From NCBI GenBank assembly GCA_050486405.1, contig JBJHDF010000004.1:132437-196436 (forward strand): a stretch of 64,000 nucleotides of DNA, written 5' to 3'. Positions 33,797-42,212 of the stretch are shown in pieces. The DNA is from JBJHDF01 sp050486405 (lineage in GTDB: Bacteria > Pseudomonadota > Gammaproteobacteria > Pseudomonadales > Cellvibrionaceae). The position numbers were made by a program, and so were the translations under genes. Under the pieces are notes generated by a model. That model had not been told where the DNA came from. It made no database searches and was given only the letters and a program-made list of their open reading frames with translations. Numbering within the stretch: position 1 is the stretch's first letter; each line of letters begins with the position of its first letter.

Positions 33797-35011
33797 TTAA
33801 GAGACGCGCTGGAACACCAAACAGGCGTTGGTGCCGCCAAAGCCGAAGCTGTTGGACATGACCCGATTCAGAGTCACTCCGTCGCGCCGCTCCAGCACAA
33901 TGGGTACGCTGGCCGCTTCCGGGTCCAGCTCTTCGATATTGGCCGAGGCACAGATAAAGTCGTTTGCCATCATCAGCAGGCAGTAGATGGCCTCCTGGAC
34001 CCCCGTGGCACCCAGGGAGTGGCCGGCCAGGGACTTGGTGGAGCTGATGGCGGGAATCTTGTCGCCGAAGGTGGCACGCACCGCCTTGAGCTCGGCCAGA
34101 TCACCCACAGGCGTGCTGGTGCCGTGGGAGTTGATGTAGTCGACATCGCCTTCCACCGTGGCCAGCGCCTGCCGCATGCAGCGAATGGCGCCTTCGCCGG
34201 AGGGAGCCACCATGTCGTAACCGTCGGAGTTGGCGCCGTAACCCACCACTTCACCGTAGATTTTTGCACCACGTGCCTTGGCGTGCTCCAGTTCCTCTAG
34301 CACCAGACAACCACCGCCACCGGCGATGACAAAGCCGTCGCGGGCCGCGTCATAGGCCCGGGATGCCTTGTCCGGCGTCTCGTTGTACTTGGTGGAAAGG
34401 GCGCCCATGGCGTCGAACAGGCAGGTCTGGGTCCAGTGTTCCTCTTCACCGCCACCGGCGAAGACGATGTCCTGCTTGCCCAGTTGGATCTGCTCCACCG
34501 CATTGCCGATACAGTGGGCACTGGTGGCGCAGGCGGAGGAAATGGAATAGTTGATGCCCTTGATCTTGAAGGGAGTGGCCAGACAGGCGGAAGTGGTGCT
34601 GCCCATGGTTTGGGTCACCCGGTAAGGCCCGATGCGCTTGAGACCGCGCTCGCGCAGTATATCGGCCGCCTCTACCAGATTATGGGAGGAGGCGCCGCCG
34701 GAGCCCATGATGATACCGGTGCGCTCGTTGGAGATCTCCGCCTCGCCCAGCCCGGCGTCCTCAATGGCGCGGGCCATGGAAACATAGGCAAAGGCCGCCG
34801 CATCGCCCATAAAGCGCAACACCTTGCGGTCGATGACCTCCTGCAGATCCAGATCGATGGAACCTGCCACATGGCTGCGAAAGCCCAGCTCCTTGTAGAC
34901 TTCCTGGTACTTGATACCGGAACGCCCGGTACGCAGTGCGTCCAGCACAGTGGCAATATCATTACCCAGGCAGGAAACGATCCCCATCCCGGTAACTACA
35001 ACGCGCTTCAT
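33797..35011 (-). CDS. fabB: 3-oxoacyl-ACP synthase I
   Basis: 404-residue condensing enzyme needed to elongate unsaturated fatty acids. The Cys-His-His triad is visible: Cys in NYSISSACATSAHCIG, His in INSHGTSTPVGD and His in TKSLAGHSLGATG; FGFGGTNACLVF closes the protein. It lies downstream of fabA in the same direction, the standard fabAB operon of Pseudomonas-like bacteria. Confidence 0.97.
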   Translation of the reverse strand: MKRVVVTGMGIVSCLGNDIATVLDALRTGRSGIKYQEVYKELGFRSHVAGSIDLDLQEVIDRKVLRFMGDAAAFAYVSMARAIEDAGLGEAEISNERTGIIMGSGGASSHNLVEAADILRERGLKRIGPYRVTQTMGSTTSACLATPFKIKGINYSISSACATSAHCIGNAVEQIQLGKQDIVFAGGGEEEHWTQTCLFDAMGALSTKYNETPDKASRAYDAARDGFVIAGGGGCLVLEELEHAKARGAKIYGEVVGYGANSDGYDMVAPSGEGAIRCMRQALATVEGDVDYINSHGTSTPVGDLAELKAVRATFGDKIPAISSTKSLAGHSLGATGVQEAIYCLLMMANDFICASANIEELDPEAASVPIVLERRDGVTLNRVMSNSFGFGGTNACLVFQRVS

Positions 35012-35144
35012 AGGCTACCTCTTGTCTATTGCTCTGAGCCTGTCTGTTGGATCAAGAAAACGGCAGTCATTATGCCACAGCACTGCCACCCCAGGCGCAG
35101 ATCGCGTGCTTTCGACAGATGGCTGTCGCATAAGTGCCGCAGTT

Positions 35145-35669
35145 TCAGAAGTTGTCGGTGTTCTTGAACAGGCCGACCCGCAAGTCCTTAGCGAAATAGA
35201 TATCCTTGCCATCGACCGACACCCGGCCATCGGCAATACCCATAATCAGCTTGCGCTCGATGACCCGTTTCAGGTTGATATGGTAGGTTATCTGCCGGGC
35301 CGTAGGCAGTATCTGGCCGGTGAATTTTACCTCGCCACAGCCAAGGGCACGGCCGCGACCGGGGTTGCCTTTCCAGGCGAGAAAGAAGCCCACCAACTGC
35401 CACATGGCGTCCAGACCCAGACAGCCGGGCATCACCGGGTCGCCGGGAAAGTGGCAGTCGAAGAACCACAGGTCCGGGGAGATATCCAGCTCGGCGACAA
35501 TTTCGCCCTTGTTGAACTCACCGCCCTGCTCGCTGATATGGGCCACCCGGTCCAGCATCAACATATTGGGCACCGGCAACTGGGCGTTGCCCGGGCCAAA
35601 CAGGCGGCCGTGGCCACATTCCAGCAGTTCATCGCGGCTGTAAGTGCTTTTCTTGTCAAAGGCGGTCAT
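35145..35669 (-). CDS. fabA: 3-hydroxydecanoyl-ACP dehydratase/isomerase
   Basis: 174 residues. FabA dehydrates 3-hydroxydecanoyl-ACP and isomerises trans-2 to cis-3-decenoyl-ACP, the branch point to unsaturated fatty acids. Motifs: PNMLMLDRV, the active-site His in FFDCHFPGDPVMPGCLGLDA with the catalytic Asp in that stretch, and GCGEVKFTGQILP. The ATG is preferred over the TTG one codon earlier. fabB follows after 133 bases. Confidence 0.97.
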   Translation of the reverse strand: MTAFDKKSTYSRDELLECGHGRLFGPGNAQLPVPNMLMLDRVAHISEQGGEFNKGEIVAELDISPDLWFFDCHFPGDPVMPGCLGLDAMWQLVGFFLAWKGNPGRGRALGCGEVKFTGQILPTARQITYHINLKRVIERKLIMGIADGRVSVDGKDIYFAKDLRVGLFKNTDNF

Positions 35670-35773
35670 CAATTCGTCTCGGTAGTCTGTCCTTGGTGGC
35701 CCCGGTTCCGGGCGCCGGCAAAGGTGGCCATTCTACCCTCTGGCCGGCGCATGTCCAGCACCTATGCGCGCTG

Positions 35774-36733
35774 TCAGAAGTCGCGGTTGAGGGAAAACTC
35801 GGCCATCTGAGCCATGGCGCGGGTGTATATGTTGTCCGGCAGCGCCTCCAGGGCCTTGAGCGCCAGATCCACCTGCTCCCGGGCGGCGGCCAGGGTGTAG
35901 TCCAGAGCGCCGGTACTGCCGACTATCTCCAGCACCGGCCGCAGCGCCCCCACATCACCGTTGGTCAGGGCTCCGGCAATCAATGCCCGCTGCTTCTCAG
36001 AACCCACCGCCATGGCCCGAATCAGGGGCAGCGTGGGCCGCCCCTCGGCCAGATCATCGCCGGGATTCTTGCCCAGCTCCGCCGCCTCGCCCGAGTAGTC
36101 CAGGGCGTCGTCCACCAGCTGGAACGCCATGCCCAGATGCCGCCCAAACCGCCTGAGCGCCTCGCGCTGCCCGGCCGCGCCCGCCAACAGGCCGGCCACC
36201 TCGCAGGCGGCAGCGAACAGCACGGCGGTTTTCTTGTCGATCACCGCATAGTAGTCGTCTTCTGTGACATTGGGATTTTTGGCGTTGACCAGTTGCTGCA
36301 CCTCGCCTTCGGCAATGAGATTGGTGGTGTCGGACAGCACCGCCATGATCTCCATGTCGCCGATCTCCACCATCATCTGGAAGGCCCGGGAGTAGAGAAA
36401 GTCACCCACCAGCACACTGGGCGCGTTGCCCCAGCGGGCGTTGGCCGTGGCCCGGCCCCGGCGCAGGCTGGAGGCATCCACCACATCGTCGTGCAACAGG
36501 GTGGCGGTATGGATAAATTCGATAATAGCCGCCAAACTCAGGTGATCCCGCCCGGTGTAATCCAGCCCCCGGGCGGTAAGCAGCACCATCAAAGGGCGCA
36601 ACCGCTTGCCACCGGCTTCCACCAGATACTGGCCAATGTTTTCCACCAGTTCCACATCGGACGACAGCCGCTGAACAATCAACTGATTGACGGCGACAAA
36701 ATCATCGGCGACGATCTGGTGGAAGGGCAACAT
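35774..36733 (-). CDS. ispB: Octaprenyl diphosphate synthase
   Basis: 319-residue trans-prenyltransferase that makes the ubiquinone side chain. The two Asp-rich motifs are LLHDDVVDASSLRRG and QLVDDALDYSG, with GGKRLRPLM near the N-terminus. It stands alone on the minus strand. The rplU-rpmA genes, often divergent from ispB, are not adjacent; instead a decayed transporter lies upstream. Confidence 0.95.
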   Translation of the reverse strand: MLPFHQIVADDFVAVNQLIVQRLSSDVELVENIGQYLVEAGGKRLRPLMVLLTARGLDYTGRDHLSLAAIIEFIHTATLLHDDVVDASSLRRGRATANARWGNAPSVLVGDFLYSRAFQMMVEIGDMEIMAVLSDTTNLIAEGEVQQLVNAKNPNVTEDDYYAVIDKKTAVLFAAACEVAGLLAGAAGQREALRRFGRHLGMAFQLVDDALDYSGEAAELGKNPGDDLAEGRPTLPLIRAMAVGSEKQRALIAGALTNGDVGALRPVLEIVGSTGALDYTLAAAREQVDLALKALEALPDNIYTRAMAQMAEFSLNRDF

Positions 36734-36877
36734 GGCAGGGGTATCCGCGACCGCTAAAAAGGCAGGCCATCCTAGGCAGCCCGGTGGGGGCTGTCAAGAA
36801 CCCCGGGGCCTCAGACCGCTCGCCACAGCCGACCAGCCCGCACTTGGCACAACACCAACAATAAACAGGGCTCCACT

Positions 36878-37230
36878 ATGACCGACCCCAAAATCCTATT
36901 CTGGGCCATCACCGTGGCCCTGGGCGGCTTTCTGTTCGGCTTCGACACTGCCTCATCTCCGGGGCCGAACAGGCCATACAGCGCCAATGGGGGCTATCCA
37001 ACGCCCTGGTGGGGCAAATGGTGGCCATGGCCCTCTACGGCACATCGCCGGCAGCCTTTCCCTACTTTGCCGGACTGCTCGGCGGCGCCCCTATCTTTGC
37101 CTTCTTTGTGCTGATGATGGTGCTGCAACTGCTGTTTGTGCGCTACCTGATGCCGGAGACCAAAGGGGTATTGCCGGAAGAACTGGAAGAGAAACTCACC
37201 GGCCGGTCCCGCCCCGGCGGGCTCCAATGA
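36878..37230 (+). pseudogene. Remnant of an MFS sugar-porter gene
   Basis: The start encodes MTDPKILFWAITVALGGFLFGFDTA, the first membrane segment of the sugar porter family. After it the frame shifts by one base; the other frame continues with ISGAEQAIQRQWGLSNALVG and MVAMALYG, also family-like. It then jumps to the last membrane segments (FAFFVLMMVLQLLFVRYLMPETKG) and ends. Some 350 central residues are missing, so the gene has both a frameshift and a large deletion. Confidence 0.88.
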
Positions 37231-37279
37231 AGAGGTCGAGAAAATCGACCAGTTGCTGGTCTTTGCCCTAGGTTTCTAT

Positions 37280-37307
37280 AAAAAACCCGGCCGGAGCCGG
37301 GTTTTTT
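37280..37307. terminator. Bidirectional intrinsic terminator
   Basis: AAAAAACCCGGC, loop CGGA, then GCCGGGTTTTTT: a stem of six GC-rich pairs with A-runs and T-runs on the two sides, so it can stop transcripts from either direction. It serves the MFS gene on the minus strand (stop 25 bases away) and the sugar-porter remnant on the plus strand. Confidence 0.92.
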
Positions 37308-37332
37308 CTGGTCTATCAATGCTTCAGACGGA

Positions 37333-38895
37333 TCACGCCGAACCGGGACCGGACTCGGTGGAACCCAGCCGCACGGCACGATAGCCGCCGCGCTTGCTGT
37401 CGTAGAAGAACATCAGGGCAAAGAACAGGGCCACGATCAGAGCCACCGGCGCCACCCAGCGGAAGGCCATGCGGCCGCCGTAGTTGTCAGCGGGTCGCAG
37501 CACACTGGTGGCTTCGTCGACCAGTGTCTGCTCCTGCGCCACGCCAGCGGTCTGCAGGGCGCGCAGGGCGTTGCCCGTGAGGCTGCCGTCCAGTTCACCT
37601 CGGGTACGATAATGCTCCAGAGCAGCCGCCGTATGATTGATGGCATTGGCAACATCGGGGCCACGGAAACCCAGCTCCGCCAAGGCGTCCAGGTCGCCTG
37701 CCACAGCCTCAGCCCGACTTACATAGTGGGGGAAGCGCGCCTCCACCTGCTCCAGAATGGCCACAGTGCGCTGCTCGTCCAGGGCATCGGGCATATAGCC
37801 GTCAGCCACCCTGCCCATCTGGCCCATTAGGGTACCAGAAGCGGCCATACCAGCGCCGATCATCAGCACTATGCCCACGGAACCGGCCTTGGGGAAGCGC
37901 TCACTCATCAGACCCACCATGGTGGGGAAAAAGAAAGCCACGCCAAAGGCAAAGACGGTGGCGGCAAAGAGCAGTTTGACCATGCCGGTTTCAAACACGG
38001 AGAACAGAATCAGTCCCAGGCCAGTCAACACCGCCGCGCAGAACAGCATGCCGGTAGGCGCCAGACGCTCCACAAAGGGCCCGGCGAACAAGCGCAGCAC
38101 CACCATCCAGCCACTCAACCAGGCGAACACCAGCAGACCGTGCATGCCGGCATTCTGCAGCACGTCCGGAATCCAGCGCATGGGACCCAACTCCAGAGAC
38201 AGCGTAACCATCTTGATCAGGATCAGCAGAATCACGATGGGGTGAGTCAGTGTGTAGCGCAGGATTTCCGCGACCGGCACACCCGCCTCGGCGGTTTCCG
38301 TCTTGGGAAATTTCAACGGCAGGATCATGGCCCCGTAAATCACAATGGGGATGTACATGATGGCGATATGCGTCGTCCAGTGCACTTGCGCAATGGCCGC
38401 CCCGAGCAGGGCCCCCACCACCATGCCGCCTGGGAAAAAGGCGTGAAAGTGATTGAGCTTGACGGTTTTGCGATCCGGGTAGAGAGCCGCAGTCAATGGG
38501 TTGCCCGCCGCCTCGATCAGGCCGTTGCCGATACCCAGGAAGATGGCGCCGGCGGCCAGCACCATGGGGCCGGTGGGTGTGCCGGCAAAGGGATAGGCTG
38601 CCAGCAACAGGGTCACCCCCACCAGGTGGCCGACAAAAGCGCCGGCCGCAGCCGCACGCAGGCCGATCTTTTCCAGAAAGGGAGCGACGGCGATCAGCGA
38701 CAGCGCCATACCCCAGAGGACGGCGCCACCGATAAAGCCGATATGCGCGTTGGTCAAAACAAACTCGGTTTTCAACTGCCCCAATACCCCACCGAGCACG
38801 GCGAAGGAAAAGGCTGTGGGAAAAAGCGCCAGGCAAATCCCGGCAAATAATCTGAATCGATGAACGCCGTTGACGTCCGCAGCTGCAATAGTCAT
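37333..38895 (-). CDS. MFS transporter of the sugar catabolic operon
   Basis: 520 residues with about 12 membrane segments (AGICLALFPTAFSFAVLGGVLGQL, GFIGGAVLWGMALSLIAVAPFLEK). A long soluble loop of about 115 residues (about 370-480) precedes the last membrane segment. The ATG has GAGG eight bases upstream. It follows the oxidoreductase gene by 55 bases and probably imports the sugar or sugar derivative used by the two enzymes upstream; the substrate is inferred only. Confidence 0.85.
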   Translation of the reverse strand: MTIAAADVNGVHRFRLFAGICLALFPTAFSFAVLGGVLGQLKTEFVLTNAHIGFIGGAVLWGMALSLIAVAPFLEKIGLRAAAAGAFVGHLVGVTLLLAAYPFAGTPTGPMVLAAGAIFLGIGNGLIEAAGNPLTAALYPDRKTVKLNHFHAFFPGGMVVGALLGAAIAQVHWTTHIAIMYIPIVIYGAMILPLKFPKTETAEAGVPVAEILRYTLTHPIVILLILIKMVTLSLELGPMRWIPDVLQNAGMHGLLVFAWLSGWMVVLRLFAGPFVERLAPTGMLFCAAVLTGLGLILFSVFETGMVKLLFAATVFAFGVAFFFPTMVGLMSERFPKAGSVGIVLMIGAGMAASGTLMGQMGRVADGYMPDALDEQRTVAILEQVEARFPHYVSRAEAVAGDLDALAELGFRGPDVANAINHTAAALEHYRTRGELDGSLTGNALRALQTAGVAQEQTLVDEATSVLRPADNYGGRMAFRWVAPVALIVALFFALMFFYDSKRGGYRAVRLGSTESGPGSA

Positions 38896-38950
38896 AAGGT
38901 GGTCCTCAGTTTTATTGTTAACCCCCGCCCGAGGTGGGCGGGAGGTATTG

Positions 38951-40096
38951 TTACAAGGGTGTCCAGCGGCCGTCGGCTTCCGACGAACGCAACACCGCAT
39001 CGATAAAACGCATGCCCGTAACACCGGTTTCTATACCGGGAATCCAGGGCTCAATGGAGTGTTTCTCTCCCTTGCGCCTGGCCACCAGTACATCGGCGAC
39101 ATCGGTGTACAAGTTGGCAAAGGCTTCCAGATAACCCTCGGGGTGGCCGAAGGGGATGCGGATGCCCCGCGCGGTCACCTCGCTGTCGATGATGTCATCG
39201 CGGCGGGTAATGCGCTGGTGATGCCCGGCCAGGGGCGTCAGCCACATTTCGTTGGGCTTCTCCTGCGCCCATTCCAGACCGGCCTTGTCACCGAAAATAC
39301 GAATACGCAGGCCGTTCTCGCAACCCGGCGCCACCTGGCTGCTCCAGAGCATGCCCTTGGCGCCGCCTTCGAAACGCAGCATGGCGTGGACATTGTCGTC
39401 CACCTGACGGCCCTCGACAAAGGCGGTCAGATCGGCGCTGACCGACTGCAACTGCAAGCCGCTCATAAAGCTGGCCAGTTGGAAGGCGTGGGTGCCGATA
39501 TCACCCAGACAGCCGGCCTTGCCGGAGCGGTTGGGATCGGTGCGCCAGGCCGCCTGTTTGTTGTCGGCATCGGCCGGCTGGGTCAGCCACTCCTGGGGGT
39601 ATTCCACCTGCACCAGACGCACCCGGCCCAGTTCGCCGCGCTCGATCAGCTCGCGGCCATAACGCACCAGTGGGTAACCGCTGTAGTTGTGCGTCAGGGC
39701 AAAAAAGGCATCACTGCGGGCGGCAACCTCCCGCAACTCCAGCGCCTCTTCCAGCGTGCGGGTCACCGGCTTGTCGCAGATAACGTTGATGCCCGCCTCC
39801 AGCGCCGCCTTGGCCACGGGGAAGTGCATATGGTTCGGCGTGACGATGGACACCGCCTCTATACCGTCGTCCCGCTGGGATTCAGCCTTGAACATCTCTT
39901 CATAGGAGCCGTAGGAGCGCTCCGGCGCTATGTGCAAATCATCGGCCGAAGCCTTGGCGTTTTCCGGGTTGGAGGACAGGGCCCCGGCCACCAGTTGGTA
40001 GCGATCGTCGATGCGGGCAGCAATGCGGTGCACGGCGCCGATAAAGGCGCCACGACCGCCACCCACCATACCCAGGCGAATGCGCGGCTCAGCCAT
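38951..40096 (-). CDS. Gfo/Idh/MocA-family oxidoreductase
   Basis: 381 residues. The N-terminal Rossmann fold has LGMVGGGRGAFIGAVHRIAA, the middle INVICDKPVTRTLEEALEL carries the family's conserved Lys (EKP/DKP motif), and GDIGTHAFQLA supplies the catalytic-type His. The enzymes oxidise or reduce sugars or inositol-like substrates with NAD(P). Its start overlaps the upstream isomerase stop by one base (TGATG), showing a tight operon. Confidence 0.93.
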   Translation of the reverse strand: MAEPRIRLGMVGGGRGAFIGAVHRIAARIDDRYQLVAGALSSNPENAKASADDLHIAPERSYGSYEEMFKAESQRDDGIEAVSIVTPNHMHFPVAKAALEAGINVICDKPVTRTLEEALELREVAARSDAFFALTHNYSGYPLVRYGRELIERGELGRVRLVQVEYPQEWLTQPADADNKQAAWRTDPNRSGKAGCLGDIGTHAFQLASFMSGLQLQSVSADLTAFVEGRQVDDNVHAMLRFEGGAKGMLWSSQVAPGCENGLRIRIFGDKAGLEWAQEKPNEMWLTPLAGHHQRITRRDDIIDSEVTARGIRIPFGHPEGYLEAFANLYTDVADVLVARRKGEKHSIEPWIPGIETGVTGMRFIDAVLRSSEADGRWTPL

Positions 40097-41160
40097 CAGG
40101 CACCTCCTTTCAGGCCGAGAATACGGCGGTTGGCTTCGTGGTCGGTTCCACCCGAGGCGAAGTCGTCAAAGGCCTTCTCGGTAACCCGAATGATGTGTTC
40201 GTTGACGAATTTGACGCCCTCCTCGGCACCGGCCTCGGGGTGCTTGAGGCAGCATTCCCATTCGATCACCGCCCAACCGTCAAAGTCGTAGGCGGTGAGC
40301 TTGGAGAAAATCGCCTTGAAGTCCACCTGACCATCGCCGAGGGAACGGAAGCGACCGGCGCGCTCCACCCAGCCCTCGTAGCCGCCGTAGACGCCCTGGG
40401 CCGCCGTGGGATTGAACTCGGCGTCCTTGACGTGGAACATCTTGATGCGCTCGTGGTAGCGGTCGATAAACGCCAGATAGTCCAACTGCTGCAACACAAA
40501 GTGGCTGGGGTCGTAGAGGATGTGGCAGCGCGGGTGGTTGTCCACCTCCTTCAGGAAACGCTCGAAGGTGGCGCCGTCGTGCAGATCCTCGCCGGGGTGG
40601 ATCTCGTAGCAGACGTCCACGCCGACCTTGTCGAAGGCGTCCAGGATGGGCCGCCAGCGCTTGGCCAGTTCCTTGAAGCCGGCATCCACCAGGCCTGCGG
40701 GCCGCTGGGGCCAAGGGTAGACAAAGGGCCAGAGCAGGGCGCCGGAGAAGGTCACATGGGCAGTCAGGCCCAGGTTTTTGCTGGCCTTGGCCGCCAGCAT
40801 CAGTTGGTTCACCGCCCACTTCTGCCTGGCGTCGGGGTTCTTGTGCACCTCCGGCGGCGCAAAACCGTCGAACATCTCGTCGTAGGCCGGGTGCACGGCC
40901 ACCAGTTGGCCCTGCAGGTGGGTGGACAGTTCGGTGACCACTAGGCCGTTTTTGGCCAGGGTCGCCTTCACTTCATCGCAATAGGCCTGGCTCTCGGCGG
41001 CCTTTTCCAGGTCAAAGATGCGCTTGTCCCAGGAAGGGATCTGTACGCCCTTGAAACCCAGACCACCGGCCCAGGCGGCAATATTCTCCAGGGTGTTAAA
41101 AGGGGGATCATCGCTGCAGAACTGCGCCAAAAAGAGCGCAGGGCCTTTCATCGTCTTCAT
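40096..41160 (-). CDS. Sugar phosphate isomerase/epimerase (xylose isomerase-like TIM barrel)
   Basis: 354 residues. AP2EC-type TIM barrel as in IolE/IolI-type enzymes: VCYEIHPGEDLHDG and HILYDPSHFVLQQLD supply the usual Glu, Asp and His metal ligands, with IKMFHVKDAEF and AVIEWECCLKHPEAG supplying the rest. The likely role is isomerisation of a keto sugar or inosose in the same pathway as the adjacent MocA-type oxidoreductase. AGGAGA lies five bases before the ATG. It is the first gene of the three-gene operon. Confidence 0.92.
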   Translation of the reverse strand: MKTMKGPALFLAQFCSDDPPFNTLENIAAWAGGLGFKGVQIPSWDKRIFDLEKAAESQAYCDEVKATLAKNGLVVTELSTHLQGQLVAVHPAYDEMFDGFAPPEVHKNPDARQKWAVNQLMLAAKASKNLGLTAHVTFSGALLWPFVYPWPQRPAGLVDAGFKELAKRWRPILDAFDKVGVDVCYEIHPGEDLHDGATFERFLKEVDNHPRCHILYDPSHFVLQQLDYLAFIDRYHERIKMFHVKDAEFNPTAAQGVYGGYEGWVERAGRFRSLGDGQVDFKAIFSKLTAYDFDGWAVIEWECCLKHPEAGAEEGVKFVNEHIIRVTEKAFDDFASGGTDHEANRRILGLKGGA

Positions 41161-41361
41161 TTTGTTCTCCTGTCAGTACTTGGTTTCTGGAAGCGGTCGG
41201 ACCGTTCCGCCATCAGTACCCGATGGGGTTGGCCGGATTATGGCATTATTCAGCGCAATTCTCTAACGCCCGGGCGGGAGCGCCGACCAAATTTTTGTAA
41301 AGTTATATATAAAAACACTTTTATATAAGGACTGCAAGAAAGGGTAGTCAGAGTAGCGCCA

Positions 41362-42153
41362 TCAGGGCGGGTCCGGGACATAGCCATACCAGGCACTGCC
41401 CGGGGGATCGCCGTACAGACGCTGGCGGATCTTGAAGTGCAGCTGGTTACCCCAGTCGTAGTGCCAGTAGACAAAGGGATCATTGGTAAAGCCCTGGCTC
41501 TGCATGCCGTAGTGCAGCAGCCGACGGTTCTGCAGGCGCGGGTCTTCCGGGGACAACTCCCCGGCGTCCAACTGCCGCTCGAAATAGTCGTTGGCACTCT
41601 CGGGTACCAGGCTTTCAAACTGCGCGCCCATATCCACCTGGCGCCCGGTGACGGTGTCGCGCAGAGTGATGTCCACGGCACCGCCGTTGCTGTGGGAGGG
41701 CCAGGTGCGCGAATCCCGGGGGTCAAAGTGCGTGGGGTCCACCAGGTACTTCAGCGCGTGGCAGCGCTGCGCCTCCGGACTGGCGCCCGGATACAGGCGA
41801 CGGGCCTGGGCTCGGTAAAAGGTCCAGAGGCCCCGCTGGCAGTCGATGGAACGATAGCCATCCAACACCAGCAATTCCCGCCCATGGGGTGCCAGCAGCC
41901 GGTTGACCTGCACCAGCTTCTCCGCCACAGAGCGCCGGATCCAGACGTCCGGCCGGCTGCCCGCCACCGGGCCGTGGTAGGGCGGGTTGGCGCCATCACG
42001 TCGGGCATGGTAGCAGCGACAGGCGACGCCGTAGTCGTCCAGGCGCACCAGAGGCTCCGGATGCAGCGGGTGGTCCGAAGCCACCGGAATGCCGTGGTAA
42101 CTGCCGGCGTACTGCGCCCGCTCCACTATGGGAATACGGTAGTTCTTGAGCAT
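41362..42153 (-). CDS. M15-family (VanX/DdpX-like) peptidase, altered active site
   Basis: 263 residues related to D-Ala-D-Ala dipeptidases: VDGYRSIDCQRGLW-type helix and the metal motif SHSNGGAVD giving His154 and Asp161; the third ligand is His231 in VYWHYDWGN. In VanX the base is the Glu three residues before that His (EWWH); here it is Val228, so either another residue serves or catalysis is lost. No signal peptide is visible. It is the last gene of the leftward hyp-type gene run (59 bases after the CxxCH gene), so it might process the linked peptide. The start is uncertain, with no good ribosome binding site. Confidence 0.75.
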   Translation of the reverse strand: MLKNYRIPIVERAQYAGSYHGIPVASDHPLHPEPLVRLDDYGVACRCYHARRDGANPPYHGPVAGSRPDVWIRRSVAEKLVQVNRLLAPHGRELLVLDGYRSIDCQRGLWTFYRAQARRLYPGASPEAQRCHALKYLVDPTHFDPRDSRTWPSHSNGGAVDITLRDTVTGRQVDMGAQFESLVPESANDYFERQLDAGELSPEDPRLQNRRLLHYGMQSQGFTNDPFVYWHYDWGNQLHFKIRQRLYGDPPGSAWYGYVPDPP

Positions 42154-42212
42154 ACTTGCAGGGTTGCCCGCCGCCGGTGAAATACCGGCGCCGGGAAACA
42201 CCCCTGGCCCGG

